Shown: in pieces, positions 1 to 9,333 of the stretch
How the letters are laid out: every line of letters begins with the position of its first letter
Position numbering within the stretch: the stretch's first letter is position 1
Source of the DNA: Citrobacter sp. On2M
GTDB lineage: Bacteria; Pseudomonadota; Gammaproteobacteria; Enterobacterales; Enterobacteriaceae
Length of the DNA: 64,000 nucleotides
Assembly (NCBI RefSeq): GCF_018035235.1
Contig: NZ_WPCV01000004.1
Coordinates: 496,001 to 560,000 of the forward strand
Reading direction: 5' to 3'
Notes under the pieces: model-generated
Seen by the model: the letters and a program-made list of their open reading frames with translations, nothing else
Databases searched by the model: none
What the model was told of the DNA's origin: nothing
Translations under genes and position numbers: made by a program

Positions 1-629
1 CGCACCGTGTTAACCAGTGGGAAGCTGGCTAACTATTGTTCTCATAACTCGTATTGCGCCTAATGTGTAACTATTTTGCTGTTAAGCCGCGAAGTACAAA
101 AGTGTTAAATCCTAAATAATGCATAGAAATTTCGTTACGCAATAAATATTACATTTTAAATGAAGTTAGTGAAAGTTATTTTTTCTAACTGAGGGGATAA
201 GGATTATTTATTTCATCATAATTTTTACTGTTATATTAATGAAAATGTTTTATAAGAAAATAACTTTTACAATGGTCTAACCACGTCATAAATTAACAAT
301 CTAAACTCCTCCTGAGTTTTTATTAAGTTCAGATAATATGGAAGAAACATTTACTCGGTGTCAACTTATCCAGTAATTCGCTCGAAAATTATCATTTGTA
401 TTTTTATAACAACCTTTCTGTGATTACATGTTCATTATCCAACATACTGAACTATAAGGTGACAATAATTATTACTGTGATGAGACAAGCTCAATACCAA
501 CCACGGGTTCATCTGTTACCGCCAACGTGCTCTGTGATCCTTCTCACGTAATGTAAATTTAGCTTCAGGCGCTCCAGTTACACTCATCCGATGCTTCAAA
601 AAATATAATTTTTTTATAAGGTTAGACCG

Positions 630-676
630 TTATATAAGAAAGCGCCCAGAACAAATGGGTGTTTTCTTATATATAA
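630..676. other. Long near-perfect inverted repeat in the 5' AT-rich gap
   Basis: The first 924 bases hold no convincing gene. The one clear structure is an inverted repeat with arms at 630-648 and 656-676 and a 7-nt loop, pairing an AAGAAAGCGCCCA core with TGGGTGTTTTCTT. A-rich and T-rich flanks would allow it to act as a bidirectional terminator. It could also be a remnant of a small repeat. Confidence 0.4.
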
Positions 677-924
677 GACAATAACAATAAAAGATAATAA
701 CAAAAATAAAATAGGGATATTTAATAACGTTATTATAAACAATAACCGAAGACATAACTCATTGATATAAAAACTAACCTGGCATTTTTTTAAGAATAGC
801 GCCATGAGACAGGATGCAGGCAATTCATATATCCGAAATATAGAAACCTTTTATTCATCAAATGGTGAATTTTAAGAGTTACATTTTTACAACATTTAAT
901 TCCTTCCGGGAGATGACTGAACAT

Positions 925-3600
925 ATGAACATTTCACGTATGCGCAACATTAACTCAGTAATATTTAATAAAAAACTGCTTGCCAGTTTGATTACTCTTT
1001 TTGTTAGTCCGGCCTATGCTGCAGGAGCATGTGACTATATCTCACCAGTGGCTCCTGTTCCTGGAGTAACCTGTTCATTAGTCGATGACTGGAGGAATAT
1101 TAATATTAACAATGATATTCTTAAAAGTGATAACCTTGCCCCTGCTTATCATTTTGAGTCTTACCATGCCGATAACATTACTTACAAAACAGTTATTAAT
1201 CTGGAAGATGGGAAAACAATTACGTCAGATGTTACAGGCATTATGGCTTTAGGGTTTCCTTTGGCGTCATATGACTCTCATGGAGAGCCATATGTAAATG
1301 CAGAGCAAATTGAAATTAATGTTTCAGGGAATATATATACTGGTAGATCCACCGATATTGATGGTTCTGCACCACAAGAACCAATTGTAGGGCCTTCTGG
1401 CTCTATGATCTTTGCCGAGAATAATATTCGAGAGACACAACATTCGGGTATTTATATGGCGGGGGCTTCTGGTATGCTCTTAGGTTTGGGTGTTGTACAT
1501 CAGAACGTAGATAGTCAGATTATCAATAAAAGCGCCAGCAAGGATACTGCGGCTGTTTATATTAAGGCTCTCGAATCCCGCGTTACAACCTCCGGTATTA
1601 TTCGTTCTCAGGTTGGCGATGCAGTACGACTACAAGATACAGGCCCCGTTTATAATTATAGCAGCGGGGGATATGTCATTCACGACCCAGAAAATATTTT
1701 TGACGTTAAACTTCAGGCTGGTAGCGTCGTTGAGGGGGGAGCTGAAGGGGCTGGTCTGAAAATTATCGGTGGCGCTACCTCTAATATTATTATTGATGCA
1801 GGTGCAACATTGGGGGCTCTATCAGACATTGCTATTAGCGCTGATGGTTATGAACATTATGGTTATAATGATTATGGTGAATTTGTATCGCGTCATTATA
1901 CGGGCGCGGAGACAAACATCACGAATGCAGGAAGTCTGAATGGTGTTATTCAACTGACTAGCGGAAAAGATACCTTCATTAATGAAGTGACTGGTGTCTG
2001 GAATGTTAGAGAGTGGTCAGATTCTGATCGTGATGGCATCAGGGATACCATTGCACCTGTGGCAACAAGTGACTTTGGTGGTGGAACAACAGAGTTAATC
2101 AATCGTGGACAAATTATACTGGCGGCCAACAGTGATGGAACCCCTAACGATGCACTCTTTCAAAATCTGAATACATTTAAAAACCAGGGTCGATTGACAT
2201 TGGCCAACGGTGTTGCAGGCGATCGGTTCATAATTGGAGGTGATTACATTGGCGATCAAGGTGTAATTGAACTTGATACTCATCTTGGAAGCGACGACTC
2301 TCCGTCAGACAGAGTGATTATTAATGGCTCGACATCAGGTCAAACCTATCTATCGGTTAATAATATTGGCGGGAAAGGTGCTCAGACAGTTGAAGGCATC
2401 AAGGTTATTGAAGTCCAGGGGGCCTCATTAGGTGAATTTGTACAGCAAGGCCGTATTGTCGGTGGTGCATACGAGTACTATCTGCATAAAAATGGTGTGA
2501 ACGACCAAAATGGAGATTGGTACTTGCGATCGCAACTTCCTGCAATAATACCGCCGACTACGGACCCAGTACCACCTATTACTGACCCAGTACCGCCAAC
2601 TACTGACCCAGTACCACTTACCCCTATTAACAGGCCCGAACCTGGCAGTTATATGTTTAATCATATGGCAACAAATACTCTCTTTTTGCTACGTCTACAC
2701 GACCGCTCAGGGGAGACTCAATATACAGATATCCTGACAGGAGAGGACAAAGTAACCAGTTTGTGGTTACGCCAAACTGGTGGACACAACCGAGCCAGTG
2801 ACAACAGCCAGCAGTTGAAAAATCAGGGGAATCGCTATGTCACTCAGATTGGGGGAGATATCGCTCAATGGAGTAGCGATGGCCTGGATCGCTGGCATCT
2901 CGGCCTGATGTCGGGATATGCGAGACAAAATAGCAATACAGTATCTGAATACTCTGAATATACATCCAGCGGCTCCGTTGAAGGGTACAGTGTGGGTCTT
3001 TACGGTACGTGGTATGCCAATAATAAGGATAAAACAGGTAGCTATATTGATACATGGGCACTTTATAACTGGTTTGATAACGAGGTTAAAGGTGAGCAAC
3101 TCGCAACGGAAAAATACAAATCCCGTGGGATCACTGCCTCACTTGAAGCGGGCTATACTTACAAGCTAGGAGAAAGATACAGTAATGGTGATAAATACTT
3201 TCTTCAGCCCAAAATTCAGCTTGTGTGGATGAATGTCAGAGCTGACGAGCACACAGAGCGCAACGGTTCGCGAATCTCATTTGAAGGCGATGGTAATATT
3301 CAGAGCAGAGTTGGTGTCCGGGCTTATATCAATGGTCACAACACGATTGATAACGGGAAAGATCGCCAATTCCAGCCGTTTGTTGAAACGAACTGGATCC
3401 ATAACACCCGAGCTTTTGGTGTAACTGTCAATAACGACTATAACAATATTGATGGAACTAAAAACATTGCTGAATTGAAGGTGGGGGTCGAAGGACAACT
3501 GTCCAAAAACGTGGATTTGTGGGGCAATGTGGCACAACAGCTGGGAGATAATGGTTACAGCGACACCCAGGCTATGTTGAGCCTTAAATACCGTTTCTGA
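925..3600 (+). CDS. AIDA-type autotransporter (type Va secreted outer-membrane protein)
   Basis: Self-secreting surface protein: an N-terminal Sec signal, a passenger domain and a C-terminal beta-barrel that anchors it in the outer membrane. The signal has basic residues, a hydrophobic core and a cleavage site after SPAYA. The passenger (about residues 33-540) is rich in Gly, Asn, Thr and short hydrophobic repeats, as expected for a beta-helix. A proline-rich linker with repeated TDPVPP units (about 542-570) leads into a roughly 280-residue barrel ending in KYRF; a C-terminal Phe is typical. The frame is open from ATG 862, but ATG 925 is preferred because it gives a normal 32-residue signal and has a GGGAG motif upstream (12-nt spacing). 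ATG 862 and 913 remain possible. No protease triad was recognised, so an adhesin-like role is inferred from the family. It sits in an accessory region next to a glycosyltransferase. Confidence 0.85.
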   Translation: MNISRMRNINSVIFNKKLLASLITLFVSPAYAAGACDYISPVAPVPGVTCSLVDDWRNININNDILKSDNLAPAYHFESYHADNITYKTVINLEDGKTITSDVTGIMALGFPLASYDSHGEPYVNAEQIEINVSGNIYTGRSTDIDGSAPQEPIVGPSGSMIFAENNIRETQHSGIYMAGASGMLLGLGVVHQNVDSQIINKSASKDTAAVYIKALESRVTTSGIIRSQVGDAVRLQDTGPVYNYSSGGYVIHDPENIFDVKLQAGSVVEGGAEGAGLKIIGGATSNIIIDAGATLGALSDIAISADGYEHYGYNDYGEFVSRHYTGAETNITNAGSLNGVIQLTSGKDTFINEVTGVWNVREWSDSDRDGIRDTIAPVATSDFGGGTTELINRGQIILAANSDGTPNDALFQNLNTFKNQGRLTLANGVAGDRFIIGGDYIGDQGVIELDTHLGSDDSPSDRVIINGSTSGQTYLSVNNIGGKGAQTVEGIKVIEVQGASLGEFVQQGRIVGGAYEYYLHKNGVNDQNGDWYLRSQLPAIIPPTTDPVPPITDPVPPTTDPVPLTPINRPEPGSYMFNHMATNTLFLLRLHDRSGETQYTDILTGEDKVTSLWLRQTGGHNRASDNSQQLKNQGNRYVTQIGGDIAQWSSDGLDRWHLGLMSGYARQNSNTVSEYSEYTSSGSVEGYSVGLYGTWYANNKDKTGSYIDTWALYNWFDNEVKGEQLATEKYKSRGITASLEAGYTYKLGERYSNGDKYFLQPKIQLVWMNVRADEHTERNGSRISFEGDGNIQSRVGVRAYINGHNTIDNGKDRQFQPFVETNWIHNTRAFGVTVNNDYNNIDGTKNIAELKVGVEGQLSKNVDLWGNVAQQLGDNGYSDTQAMLSLKYRF

Positions 3601-3608
3601 CCACAAAG

Positions 3609-3643
3609 GAAATCAGTCAAGCTTGTTATAGTTGACTGATTTC
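3609..3643 (+). terminator. Hairpin after the autotransporter gene
   Basis: A 12-bp perfect stem (arms 3609-3620 and 3632-3643, AATCAGTCAA / TTGACTGATT core) lies just downstream of the autotransporter stop. No strong U-tract follows, so it may attenuate transcription rather than fully stop it. Confidence 0.5.
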
Positions 3644-3699
3644 ATGATTAACCTATTGATATTGCTACATGCATCTCAGATTGTACAACAGGAACAACT

Positions 3700-4842
3700 A
3701 TGCAACCTCGGGTTTTAATTGTTACAACTGAAGCTCCTGATATATTTTTCAGTGGCCTTAGCTTCTTTAATCAAGAGTTTTGGGCGGAGTTAAAACGTCG
3801 CAACTATCCTTTTAAAGTTTTATATCTGAATAACCAAAAAACACGACCATCCCAATTGGCTGACTATGAGGTAATAGTTGAGCCTGCTTTACCTTTTGAT
3901 TCATCGTTTGAGTCTCTTGTATTAAACGTAGCATGGAGTACATCACAGAAAATCGCTCCAATTTTGAAGGAATTCAATCCAGATGTTATCTCTGTACACG
4001 AGAATACTCCATTGCTTCCGTTCTATTTCGAATTGGAACGTGTTCAGTTCACTCTGCATTCAAGCTATATAGGCATGCAGCATTATCTAACCCGGACGCA
4101 AAAAGGTATGCAGAATTATTGGGAACAACGAATCGCCGTCAGGCAAAGTGGTGCTCTCATATTGCATAGTAATTGGGCTCATCGTTCAGTTATTGATTTT
4201 GTATCCGCTGATAGTATTACACCCAATATCTTTCCTATCGGCGTTGACTTCACTCACTACCCGACAAAGAAAATACATCATCCTGAAGGGAAGATTGTCA
4301 TTAGCTTTTTTGGACGTTTTACTGATATTGTTAAAAACTTTTATGTTTTTCGCGATGCTATCAACACATTACCTTCGTCATATCGAAATCGCGTGGAAGC
4401 AAGAGTCTATGGCCCTGAAAAAATCCCTGATTATTTGGTAAATGAGGGGTTTAAAGGACTGACATTCGTTCAGGGAGAAGATAAAAAACAAGCGCTGGCT
4501 GAAACTGATATTGTCGTTTTCCCAAGTATACAAGAAAGCTACGGAATAGTGGGGCTGGAAGCATTACTATCAAACTGCGCGCTTATCGCTACACCAGGGT
4601 TAGGTATGGATAGCTATATGAAATCTGAATATAGCTGTGAACCAACGGTTTCCGCGATACAGAATAAGATTATAGGCTATTTATCAAATGTGAAAAAACT
4701 GCGTAGCGATCAAGCTGAGAATACTTTTCGAAATAGCGTCAACCGCTCTGAGTTTACTCTTGGGAAAATGACTGAGTCGTATATAAAAGTCTGGAAGGAA
4801 CTGTATGAAAAAAATTTAGCATCATCATTCGGCAATAAATAG
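3700..4842 (+). CDS. GT-B fold glycosyltransferase, GT4-like
   Basis: A 380-residue cytoplasmic protein shaped like a family-4 glycosyltransferase. The N-terminal half starts with the RVLIVTTEAP strand-turn motif. The C-terminal Rossmann half carries ISFFGRF at its start and a PSIQESYGIVGLEAL segment near residues 270-285, which corresponds to the nucleotide-sugar-binding E(x7)E region of GT4 enzymes. An AGGAACA Shine-Dalgarno precedes the ATG. It lies 100 bp downstream of the autotransporter on the same strand, with a hairpin between. Donor and acceptor cannot be told from sequence. It could modify the autotransporter or act on a surface polysaccharide. It is not an obvious member of the AAH/TibC heptosyltransferase group that usually pairs with AIDA-type proteins. 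Confidence 0.75.
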   Translation: MQPRVLIVTTEAPDIFFSGLSFFNQEFWAELKRRNYPFKVLYLNNQKTRPSQLADYEVIVEPALPFDSSFESLVLNVAWSTSQKIAPILKEFNPDVISVHENTPLLPFYFELERVQFTLHSSYIGMQHYLTRTQKGMQNYWEQRIAVRQSGALILHSNWAHRSVIDFVSADSITPNIFPIGVDFTHYPTKKIHHPEGKIVISFFGRFTDIVKNFYVFRDAINTLPSSYRNRVEARVYGPEKIPDYLVNEGFKGLTFVQGEDKKQALAETDIVVFPSIQESYGIVGLEALLSNCALIATPGLGMDSYMKSEYSCEPTVSAIQNKIIGYLSNVKKLRSDQAENTFRNSVNRSEFTLGKMTESYIKVWKELYEKNLASSFGNK

Positions 4843-5357
4843 AAAGTTGATAATCACAAAGATGAGAAAAAGTTGTACCCAATACCACGACACTTTTTTC
4901 TGATTATGTGTTCTTCTGAGAAAAAGATTGGCAGTGACGGTAAGGTAGCTAAATTTCCAGCAACCACCGCATTGAGCGGCATTGATGATTACGAGTTAGA
5001 ATCAGTCTTGCATCGGGGAAGTCTGCAGAAAGAAGAAAATTTCTGAGCCCACTTTCTACATCTATGGACTCCCCGTTTTGTACGTACAGAATTTTGTTTT
5101 GCGTTGTAGCTTTCATCTATCCGGCCAGGAAGATCACTTTTCGCATTTACTTTTCGTAAAAATGAGGTGAGTGGCATATCGGATAAAATGCTCTGCTTAT
5201 GCGCAGGAGGGGAAAACAAGCTCCCTGTGCAACCCCCCGCATCTAACTCTCAGAAATGAGAGGCCGATCCTCTGAGCAGGACTTTTGTCCTCAATCCTCT
5301 TCAAACGTCTGGTTACAATCCCTGCATATCTCCAATACTCATAATTCAGGAATTGTT
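4843..5357. other. Intergenic stretch with a possible gene fragment
   Basis: No intact gene is evident. A short plus-strand frame (4906-5046, about 46 codons, ending QKEENF) reads like a protein C-terminus but was not recognised. A small perfect hairpin (CTCTCA-GAAA-TGAGAG, 5247-5262) and a TACAAT box at 5314-5319 lie upstream of the phosphorylase gene and may belong to its promoter region. Confidence 0.3.
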
Positions 5358-6065
5358 ATGACTGCACATATTAATGCTAAAGCGGGTGATTTTGCGCCAA
5401 CCGTGATTATGCCGGGCGATCCGCTGCGCGCTAAATTTATTGCCGAAAATTATCTTATGGATTACCGCGAAGTTACCAACGTGCGCAATATGCTGGGCTA
5501 TACCGGTCTTTATTTTGGGCAACCTGTTTCGGTGATGGGACACGGCATGGGTATTCCGTCTATGACGCTATACGCCCATGAGTTGGTACATGATTTTGAT
5601 GTGAAGAGAATTATTCGCGTTGGTAGCCTGGGGGCAACACAACAGCATGTAAAAATGCGCGACATTATCCTGGCTCTTGCTGCCGGAACGGACTCTGTCA
5701 CAAATTTAAAACGTAGCGCGGGCTACACGATGGCGACATCCGCTCACTTCCCATTACTACAACAAGCGTGGATGCTGGCGCAGAAGGCCGGGATTGACAT
5801 TAAAGTCGGCAATATTTTTAGTGGCGATCTCTATTACGATCCTGACGAAAACCTCATTCCGGCACTGGAAAAGTTTGGTGTACTGGGTGTGGATATGGAA
5901 GTGGCCGGCTTATACGCCTTAGCACACCAATTTAATATTGAAGCACTGGCTATTTTAACGGTGTCCGATCATTGCCTGACAGGCGAAGAAACCACGGCAG
6001 AGGAACGACAATTAACCTTTAAAAATATGATTGAGCTGGCGCTAAATACAGCCGTTACGGCTTAG
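5358..6065 (+). CDS. deoD: Purine-nucleoside phosphorylase, DeoD type
   Basis: Catalyses phosphorolysis of purine (deoxy)nucleosides to free base and (deoxy)ribose-1-phosphate in the cytosol. The 235-residue product matches the length of hexameric DeoD enzymes (239 in E. coli). Visible family signatures are the phosphate-binding IMPGDPLRAK near the N-terminus, RVGSLGA, the ribose-binding VDMEVAGLYAL and the catalytic-Asp segment TVSDH. The ATG at 5358 follows an AGGAATT ribosome site; the longer frame from 5256 is not supported. It is probably a second copy, because the main deoD belongs to the deoCABD operon elsewhere in enterobacteria. The next genes encode an MFS transporter and a Tsx-like channel, so it looks like part of a dedicated nucleoside-salvage module. 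Substrate preference cannot be settled from sequence. Confidence 0.88.
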   Translation: MTAHINAKAGDFAPTVIMPGDPLRAKFIAENYLMDYREVTNVRNMLGYTGLYFGQPVSVMGHGMGIPSMTLYAHELVHDFDVKRIIRVGSLGATQQHVKMRDIILALAAGTDSVTNLKRSAGYTMATSAHFPLLQQAWMLAQKAGIDIKVGNIFSGDLYYDPDENLIPALEKFGVLGVDMEVAGLYALAHQFNIEALAILTVSDHCLTGEETTAEERQLTFKNMIELALNTAVTA

Positions 6066-6103
6066 CATAGGCTTTTAATTGAACCAATCAGGGATGTCAT
6101 TAT

Positions 6104-7267
6104 ATGAAGAATAAAATAGCGCTTACACTGATTAGTTTTCTGGCAAATTTTATTATGGCGGGGTTTGCCAGTCAGTTTGGAATGCTGATTGAACCGATTG
6201 CGGTACGTTACAGTGCTGATGTGAATACCGTTGCTTCGATATTTTCGCTGCTTAACGGTGGGGCGTTAGCTGGGACCATTGCTGCCTTTTTCCTGATAGA
6301 AAAAATTGGCGTCAAGCGAATGACGTTTATTATCTATTCGATAGTGTTCCTTTGCGCTCTGGCAATGCACTTAAGCCCTGGCTTATGGCCAGTGATGGTC
6401 GCCATGACTCTGGTGGGATTCTGCGGTGGGATTGGTCTGTGCGTGGCGGGAACGATTGTCGTTTCGGTGTGGCAGGATCGCATTCAAAGTACGATGCTGG
6501 TGGTGCAAGACGCCACCTTTAACGTCGCAGGCGTTGTTTTCCCGCTGATCACCACCTTCGCCCTGACGCACAATATGTCATGGAGTTACAGCTATCTGAG
6601 CGTTGGTATGGTGGCCTTACTTACGTTAGGTGTTGTGGCGCTCACTCGTTTTACTGCCTGTGAAACCGCACCTGCGGAGGATCGGACAGACGCGGTGAAA
6701 TCTGAGTGGAACCCAGGGATTATCAGCGGAGGAATTGGTCTGTTCTTAGGTATGTTGGCGTTGTATACCTTCCTGACCTGGGCACCATTATTTGTGAAGA
6801 ACAAATTTGGCATTCCTTTTGAAGAAGCTGGCAATATTATTACGCAATACTGGGGAGCGGCGTTGGTTGGGGCGTTAGTATCAACCGTCATTGTTTCTCG
6901 TGTAAGGATACATTATTTCCTGTTGAGTATTATATTGCTCGCTTGCGTAATTACTACCATTATTGTATCGAAAGAAAATATCTCCGGACTTGATTATCTG
7001 GCATATAGTTACGGATTTGTTTGTGCGGCGCTGTATAACTCCTTCATCGCCTATGGAGTTTCATTTGTGAAGCGCGCAAGTAGTCAGAACGTTTCTTATA
7101 TTTTAATTAGCGGTAGCGCCGGGGCCATGTTTAGTCCAGCGATCAGTGCGTTAATGGAAAAAACAATGGGATTGCAGAAAATCATGTACGCAATACCAGT
7201 ATTATATTTAATTATCTTTATCATGTTGATAGGTACATTAAGACTTAAACGTAACAAAGTGCAGTAA
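6104..7267 (+). CDS. MFS transporter, TsgA-like, probable nucleoside/base permease
   Basis: A 387-residue inner-membrane protein with about 12 hydrophobic segments and a short basic C-terminus. The N-terminal half (FLANFIMAGFASQFGM, then GVKRM after TM2) resembles the TsgA branch of the major facilitator superfamily. A hydrophilic central loop near residues 187-200 separates the two six-helix halves. It follows the phosphorylase by 38 bp and is followed by a Tsx-like outer-membrane channel, so uptake of a nucleoside or related compound is the simplest reading. That substrate is inferred from context only. Confidence 0.75.
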   Translation: MKNKIALTLISFLANFIMAGFASQFGMLIEPIAVRYSADVNTVASIFSLLNGGALAGTIAAFFLIEKIGVKRMTFIIYSIVFLCALAMHLSPGLWPVMVAMTLVGFCGGIGLCVAGTIVVSVWQDRIQSTMLVVQDATFNVAGVVFPLITTFALTHNMSWSYSYLSVGMVALLTLGVVALTRFTACETAPAEDRTDAVKSEWNPGIISGGIGLFLGMLALYTFLTWAPLFVKNKFGIPFEEAGNIITQYWGAALVGALVSTVIVSRVRIHYFLLSIILLACVITTIIVSKENISGLDYLAYSYGFVCAALYNSFIAYGVSFVKRASSQNVSYILISGSAGAMFSPAISALMEKTMGLQKIMYAIPVLYLIIFIMLIGTLRLKRNKVQ

Positions 7268-7299
7268 TAACACTTACCTCTCTAATTAGATAGTCAGTC

Positions 7300-7326
7300 G
7301 CCACACCATTTATTTGGTGGGGTGGC
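7300..7326 (+). terminator. Stem-loop between the MFS and Tsx-like genes
   Basis: A GCCACACCA arm pairs imperfectly with a TGGTGGGGTGGC arm around a TTTATT loop. It lies in the 86-bp gap before the outer-membrane channel gene and may be an attenuator or mRNA-processing site. No U-tract follows. Confidence 0.35.
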
Positions 7327-7353
7327 ACTCAACCTTGCTCAAAGGAATTGAAA

Positions 7354-8187
7354 ATGCTGAAGAATAAATTAATGATTAAAAAAGCTGTTCTGGGCGCAGT
7401 CGTTGCTATGAGCTGTACGCAAGCGCTTGCTGCTGATTATACCGATGGCAACATCCGAAAAAATGATTTTAACTGGATGCAGATGAACTTAATGCAAAGT
7501 GTGGATGCGAAAGTGCCATATGGTATTCGTAATGACACTTATCTGGAACTGGAGTTTGGGGCACGTTCCGGAATTATCGATCTGTATGGTTATGTCGATT
7601 TCTTCGATATTTTGGACCGCAAGCAGGATGACCGCCACGGCGGCGATAACTTCTTCGCCAAGATATCCCCACGGTTTTCCCTGGATGCTCTTTTTAATAA
7701 GGATTTATCCGTTGGGCCGTTTAACGAATTCTATATCGCAACGGTAAATAACATTGGCGACCGGGAGTTATTTGAGCATTATGTCGGTCTGGGCACGGAT
7801 GTTAAGGTTCCGTGGTTTGGCCTTGTGGGAATGAACATCTATGCGCATTATGTGCGAGAAAACTACGGTGCGGATAATGAAGGCAAGTGGGATGGCTATA
7901 TGTTCTCGACCAACTGGTCGACGCCGTTCTATACCTTTGCCAACGGCAGCTACCTGAATTATCAGGGTTACTTTGACTATCAGTTCGCCGCTAACAAGAT
8001 TGCTAATCAACCGTTATACAGCAATAACGCGATTGAATGGTATAACGGCATCTACTGGCATTCAGAGCATTATGCGGTAGGTTATGGCCTTAAGTATTTC
8101 CGTAACATGGCATTGATGGAAAATCACGGTGGAGCAGGGCGCACCACCGGACTCGGTCACTATTTCAACCTCAGCTATAAATTCTGA
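7354..8187 (+). CDS. Tsx-like nucleoside-specific outer-membrane channel (OmpK/Tsx family)
   Basis: A 277-residue outer-membrane beta-barrel. The signal peptide ends in TQALA before ADYTDG; the mature N-terminus carries NDFNWMQMNLMQ, typical of Tsx/OmpK proteins, and the barrel ends in YKF with the C-terminal Phe expected for assembly by BAM. ATG 7354 is chosen because AAAGGAA lies six bases upstream; an in-frame TTG at 7348 overlaps that site. Tsx channels let nucleosides diffuse across the outer membrane. Here the gene closes the phosphorylase-MFS-channel series, which supports a complete outer-membrane-to-cytosol salvage route. A hairpin follows the stop. Confidence 0.88.
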   Translation: MLKNKLMIKKAVLGAVVAMSCTQALAADYTDGNIRKNDFNWMQMNLMQSVDAKVPYGIRNDTYLELEFGARSGIIDLYGYVDFFDILDRKQDDRHGGDNFFAKISPRFSLDALFNKDLSVGPFNEFYIATVNNIGDRELFEHYVGLGTDVKVPWFGLVGMNIYAHYVRENYGADNEGKWDGYMFSTNWSTPFYTFANGSYLNYQGYFDYQFAANKIANQPLYSNNAIEWYNGIYWHSEHYAVGYGLKYFRNMALMENHGGAGRTTGLGHYFNLSYKF

Positions 8188-8196
8188 TTGTGCTGA

Positions 8197-8236
8197 ACTG
8201 ACACACTTACCCTCTTTGCGGGGATGGTGTGTCAGT
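8197..8236 (+). terminator. Hairpin between convergent genes
   Basis: A 10-bp perfect stem (ACTGACACAC at 8197-8206, GTGTGTCAGT at 8227-8236) lies between the Tsx-like gene and the convergent regulator and overlaps the regulator's stop codon. It could end transcripts from both sides. Confidence 0.5.
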
Positions 8237-8918
8237 CAATGATGTCATTGCCGAGGAATTTTCGTAGCCCATCCAGATCCTTAATTTCCAGTCCTTGTTT
8301 CGTGCGCGTTACCAACCCGGCATCCGTCAGGGCTTTAACCGCCCGCCGATAGACCCGATCGGTGGTACCGAATCGTTCTGCTTCCTGATATTTTTTATGG
8401 AAACCATCCATCGGTTGTTTGTTCTGATGCTGGCGATACAGGTCATACGCCACGTTATGAACGATAGGGTAGAGCATCCGGTGCAGGAAGATTTCCAGCA
8501 TATCCTGATAATCAATCGCCATCGCACTGGCAAAAAATATCGCCAGTCTGGGATGTTGGTTCAGCGCTTCTTCCAGACGTTCGCAGCTACACACCGCCAC
8601 GGTCAGCGGCTCTTCGGCCACGATATCGAGCTGGCAGCGATACCCGGTAAAAAACTCCATTTCACCAAACAGTTGCTCATCGCATTCCATTGCGCCAAGC
8701 TGAAAACGGCGACCATTTTCCGCACTGTAACGCAGGGAAATTCTCCCTGATTGCACCATGATAAGTCGATCGACTACCTGTCCCTGGTGATAGAGATACT
8801 CATCTTCGTGGATAATCTGCGTTTCAGAGAGTAGCTCCTGGAATATCTTCTCAATTAAGGCATCATCCTGCTGCCAGATATTGTGAAAACGACCTTTTGT
8901 GAGGGGCTTAAGCTGCAT
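8232..8918 (-). CDS. Crp/Fnr-family regulator, YeiL-like
   Basis: A 228-residue regulator with a cyclic-nucleotide-binding-like beta-roll (about 35-125; GQVVDRLIMVQSGRISL is the roll core), a helical dimerisation segment (about 125-160) and a C-terminal winged helix-turn-helix (about 175-220; TTDRVYRRAVKALTDAGLV). Length and sequence are closest to YeiL, which in E. coli lies next to nucleoside genes (yeiM/nupX, rihB). Cysteines at about 109 and 111 (AVCSCE) are noteworthy, because YeiL has been suggested to sense redox state or oxygen. It converges on the Tsx-like gene, so control of the nucleoside module is a fair inference, not shown by any operator I can identify. Confidence 0.8.
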   Translation of the reverse strand: MQLKPLTKGRFHNIWQQDDALIEKIFQELLSETQIIHEDEYLYHQGQVVDRLIMVQSGRISLRYSAENGRRFQLGAMECDEQLFGEMEFFTGYRCQLDIVAEEPLTVAVCSCERLEEALNQHPRLAIFFASAMAIDYQDMLEIFLHRMLYPIVHNVAYDLYRQHQNKQPMDGFHKKYQEAERFGTTDRVYRRAVKALTDAGLVTRTKQGLEIKDLDGLRKFLGNDIID

Positions 8919-9010
8919 GACTCAACGTCTTAGTGTTTGCGAAAATTCTTATCACTGACTGTATGCTATCTACTGCTTAATGTCATTAAGAGCAGGTTTC
9001 GGACAATAAA

Positions 9011-9032
9011 AGGGCCAGCCCCATGCCGGCCC
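9011..9032 (-). terminator. Rho-independent terminator of cbpA-cbpM
   Basis: Read on the minus strand, a GGGCCGGC / GCTGGCCC stem (one G-U pair) is followed by TTTTATT, just after the cbpM stop. Confidence 0.75.
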
Positions 9033-9039
9033 TGAGAAT

Positions 9040-9333
9040 TTAAGGATGACTGATAAAACGAGACAACCGCTGGCGCAGGAGGCGATTTTCCTGCCGCAGT
9101 TGAACGTTCTCTTCCAGCAACGTCAACGCAACGGCTATTCCTGGCCAGTCAAGCTCCAGTTCCTGACGCAGGCGCACCGCGCGACGCATTATGGTTAGCG
9201 CATGATCGTCGAACGTTTCGTCTTCATGGGGTTCTATCACTCCTAAGCCGACAATCTCATGCAGCTCCTCTTCTGATACCCCGGTGTACAGACAAAATTC
9301 GGTAATAGTAAAGGTGACGGTGACGTTAGCCAT
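9040..9333 (-). CDS. cbpM: CbpM, modulator of the CbpA co-chaperone
   Basis: A 97-residue MerR-like all-helical protein that binds the J-domain of CbpA and inhibits both its co-chaperone and DNA-binding activities. The start [14 protein letters not shown] is nearly identical to E. coli CbpM, as is the tail [12 protein letters not shown]. The ATG at 9333 overlaps the cbpA stop by one base (TAATG), a translational-coupling arrangement. An upstream in-frame ATG (9348) would lie inside cbpA and is not needed. The loop [12 protein letters not shown] is a few residues shorter than I recall for E. coli (101 aa). Confidence 0.95.
   Translation of the reverse strand: MANVTVTFTITEFCLYTGVSEEELHEIVGLGVIEPHEDETFDDHALTIMRRAVRLRQELELDWPGIAVALTLLEENVQLRQENRLLRQRLSRFISHP

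Noticed and set aside
614-823. 69-codon minus-strand frame with hydrophobic residues
   Set aside because: It runs through the inverted repeat at 630-676, has no ribosome site and consists of AT-rich low-complexity codons.
2095-3606. Several antisense frames within the autotransporter gene
   Set aside because: They are shadows of the long coding frame; no motifs or ribosome sites.
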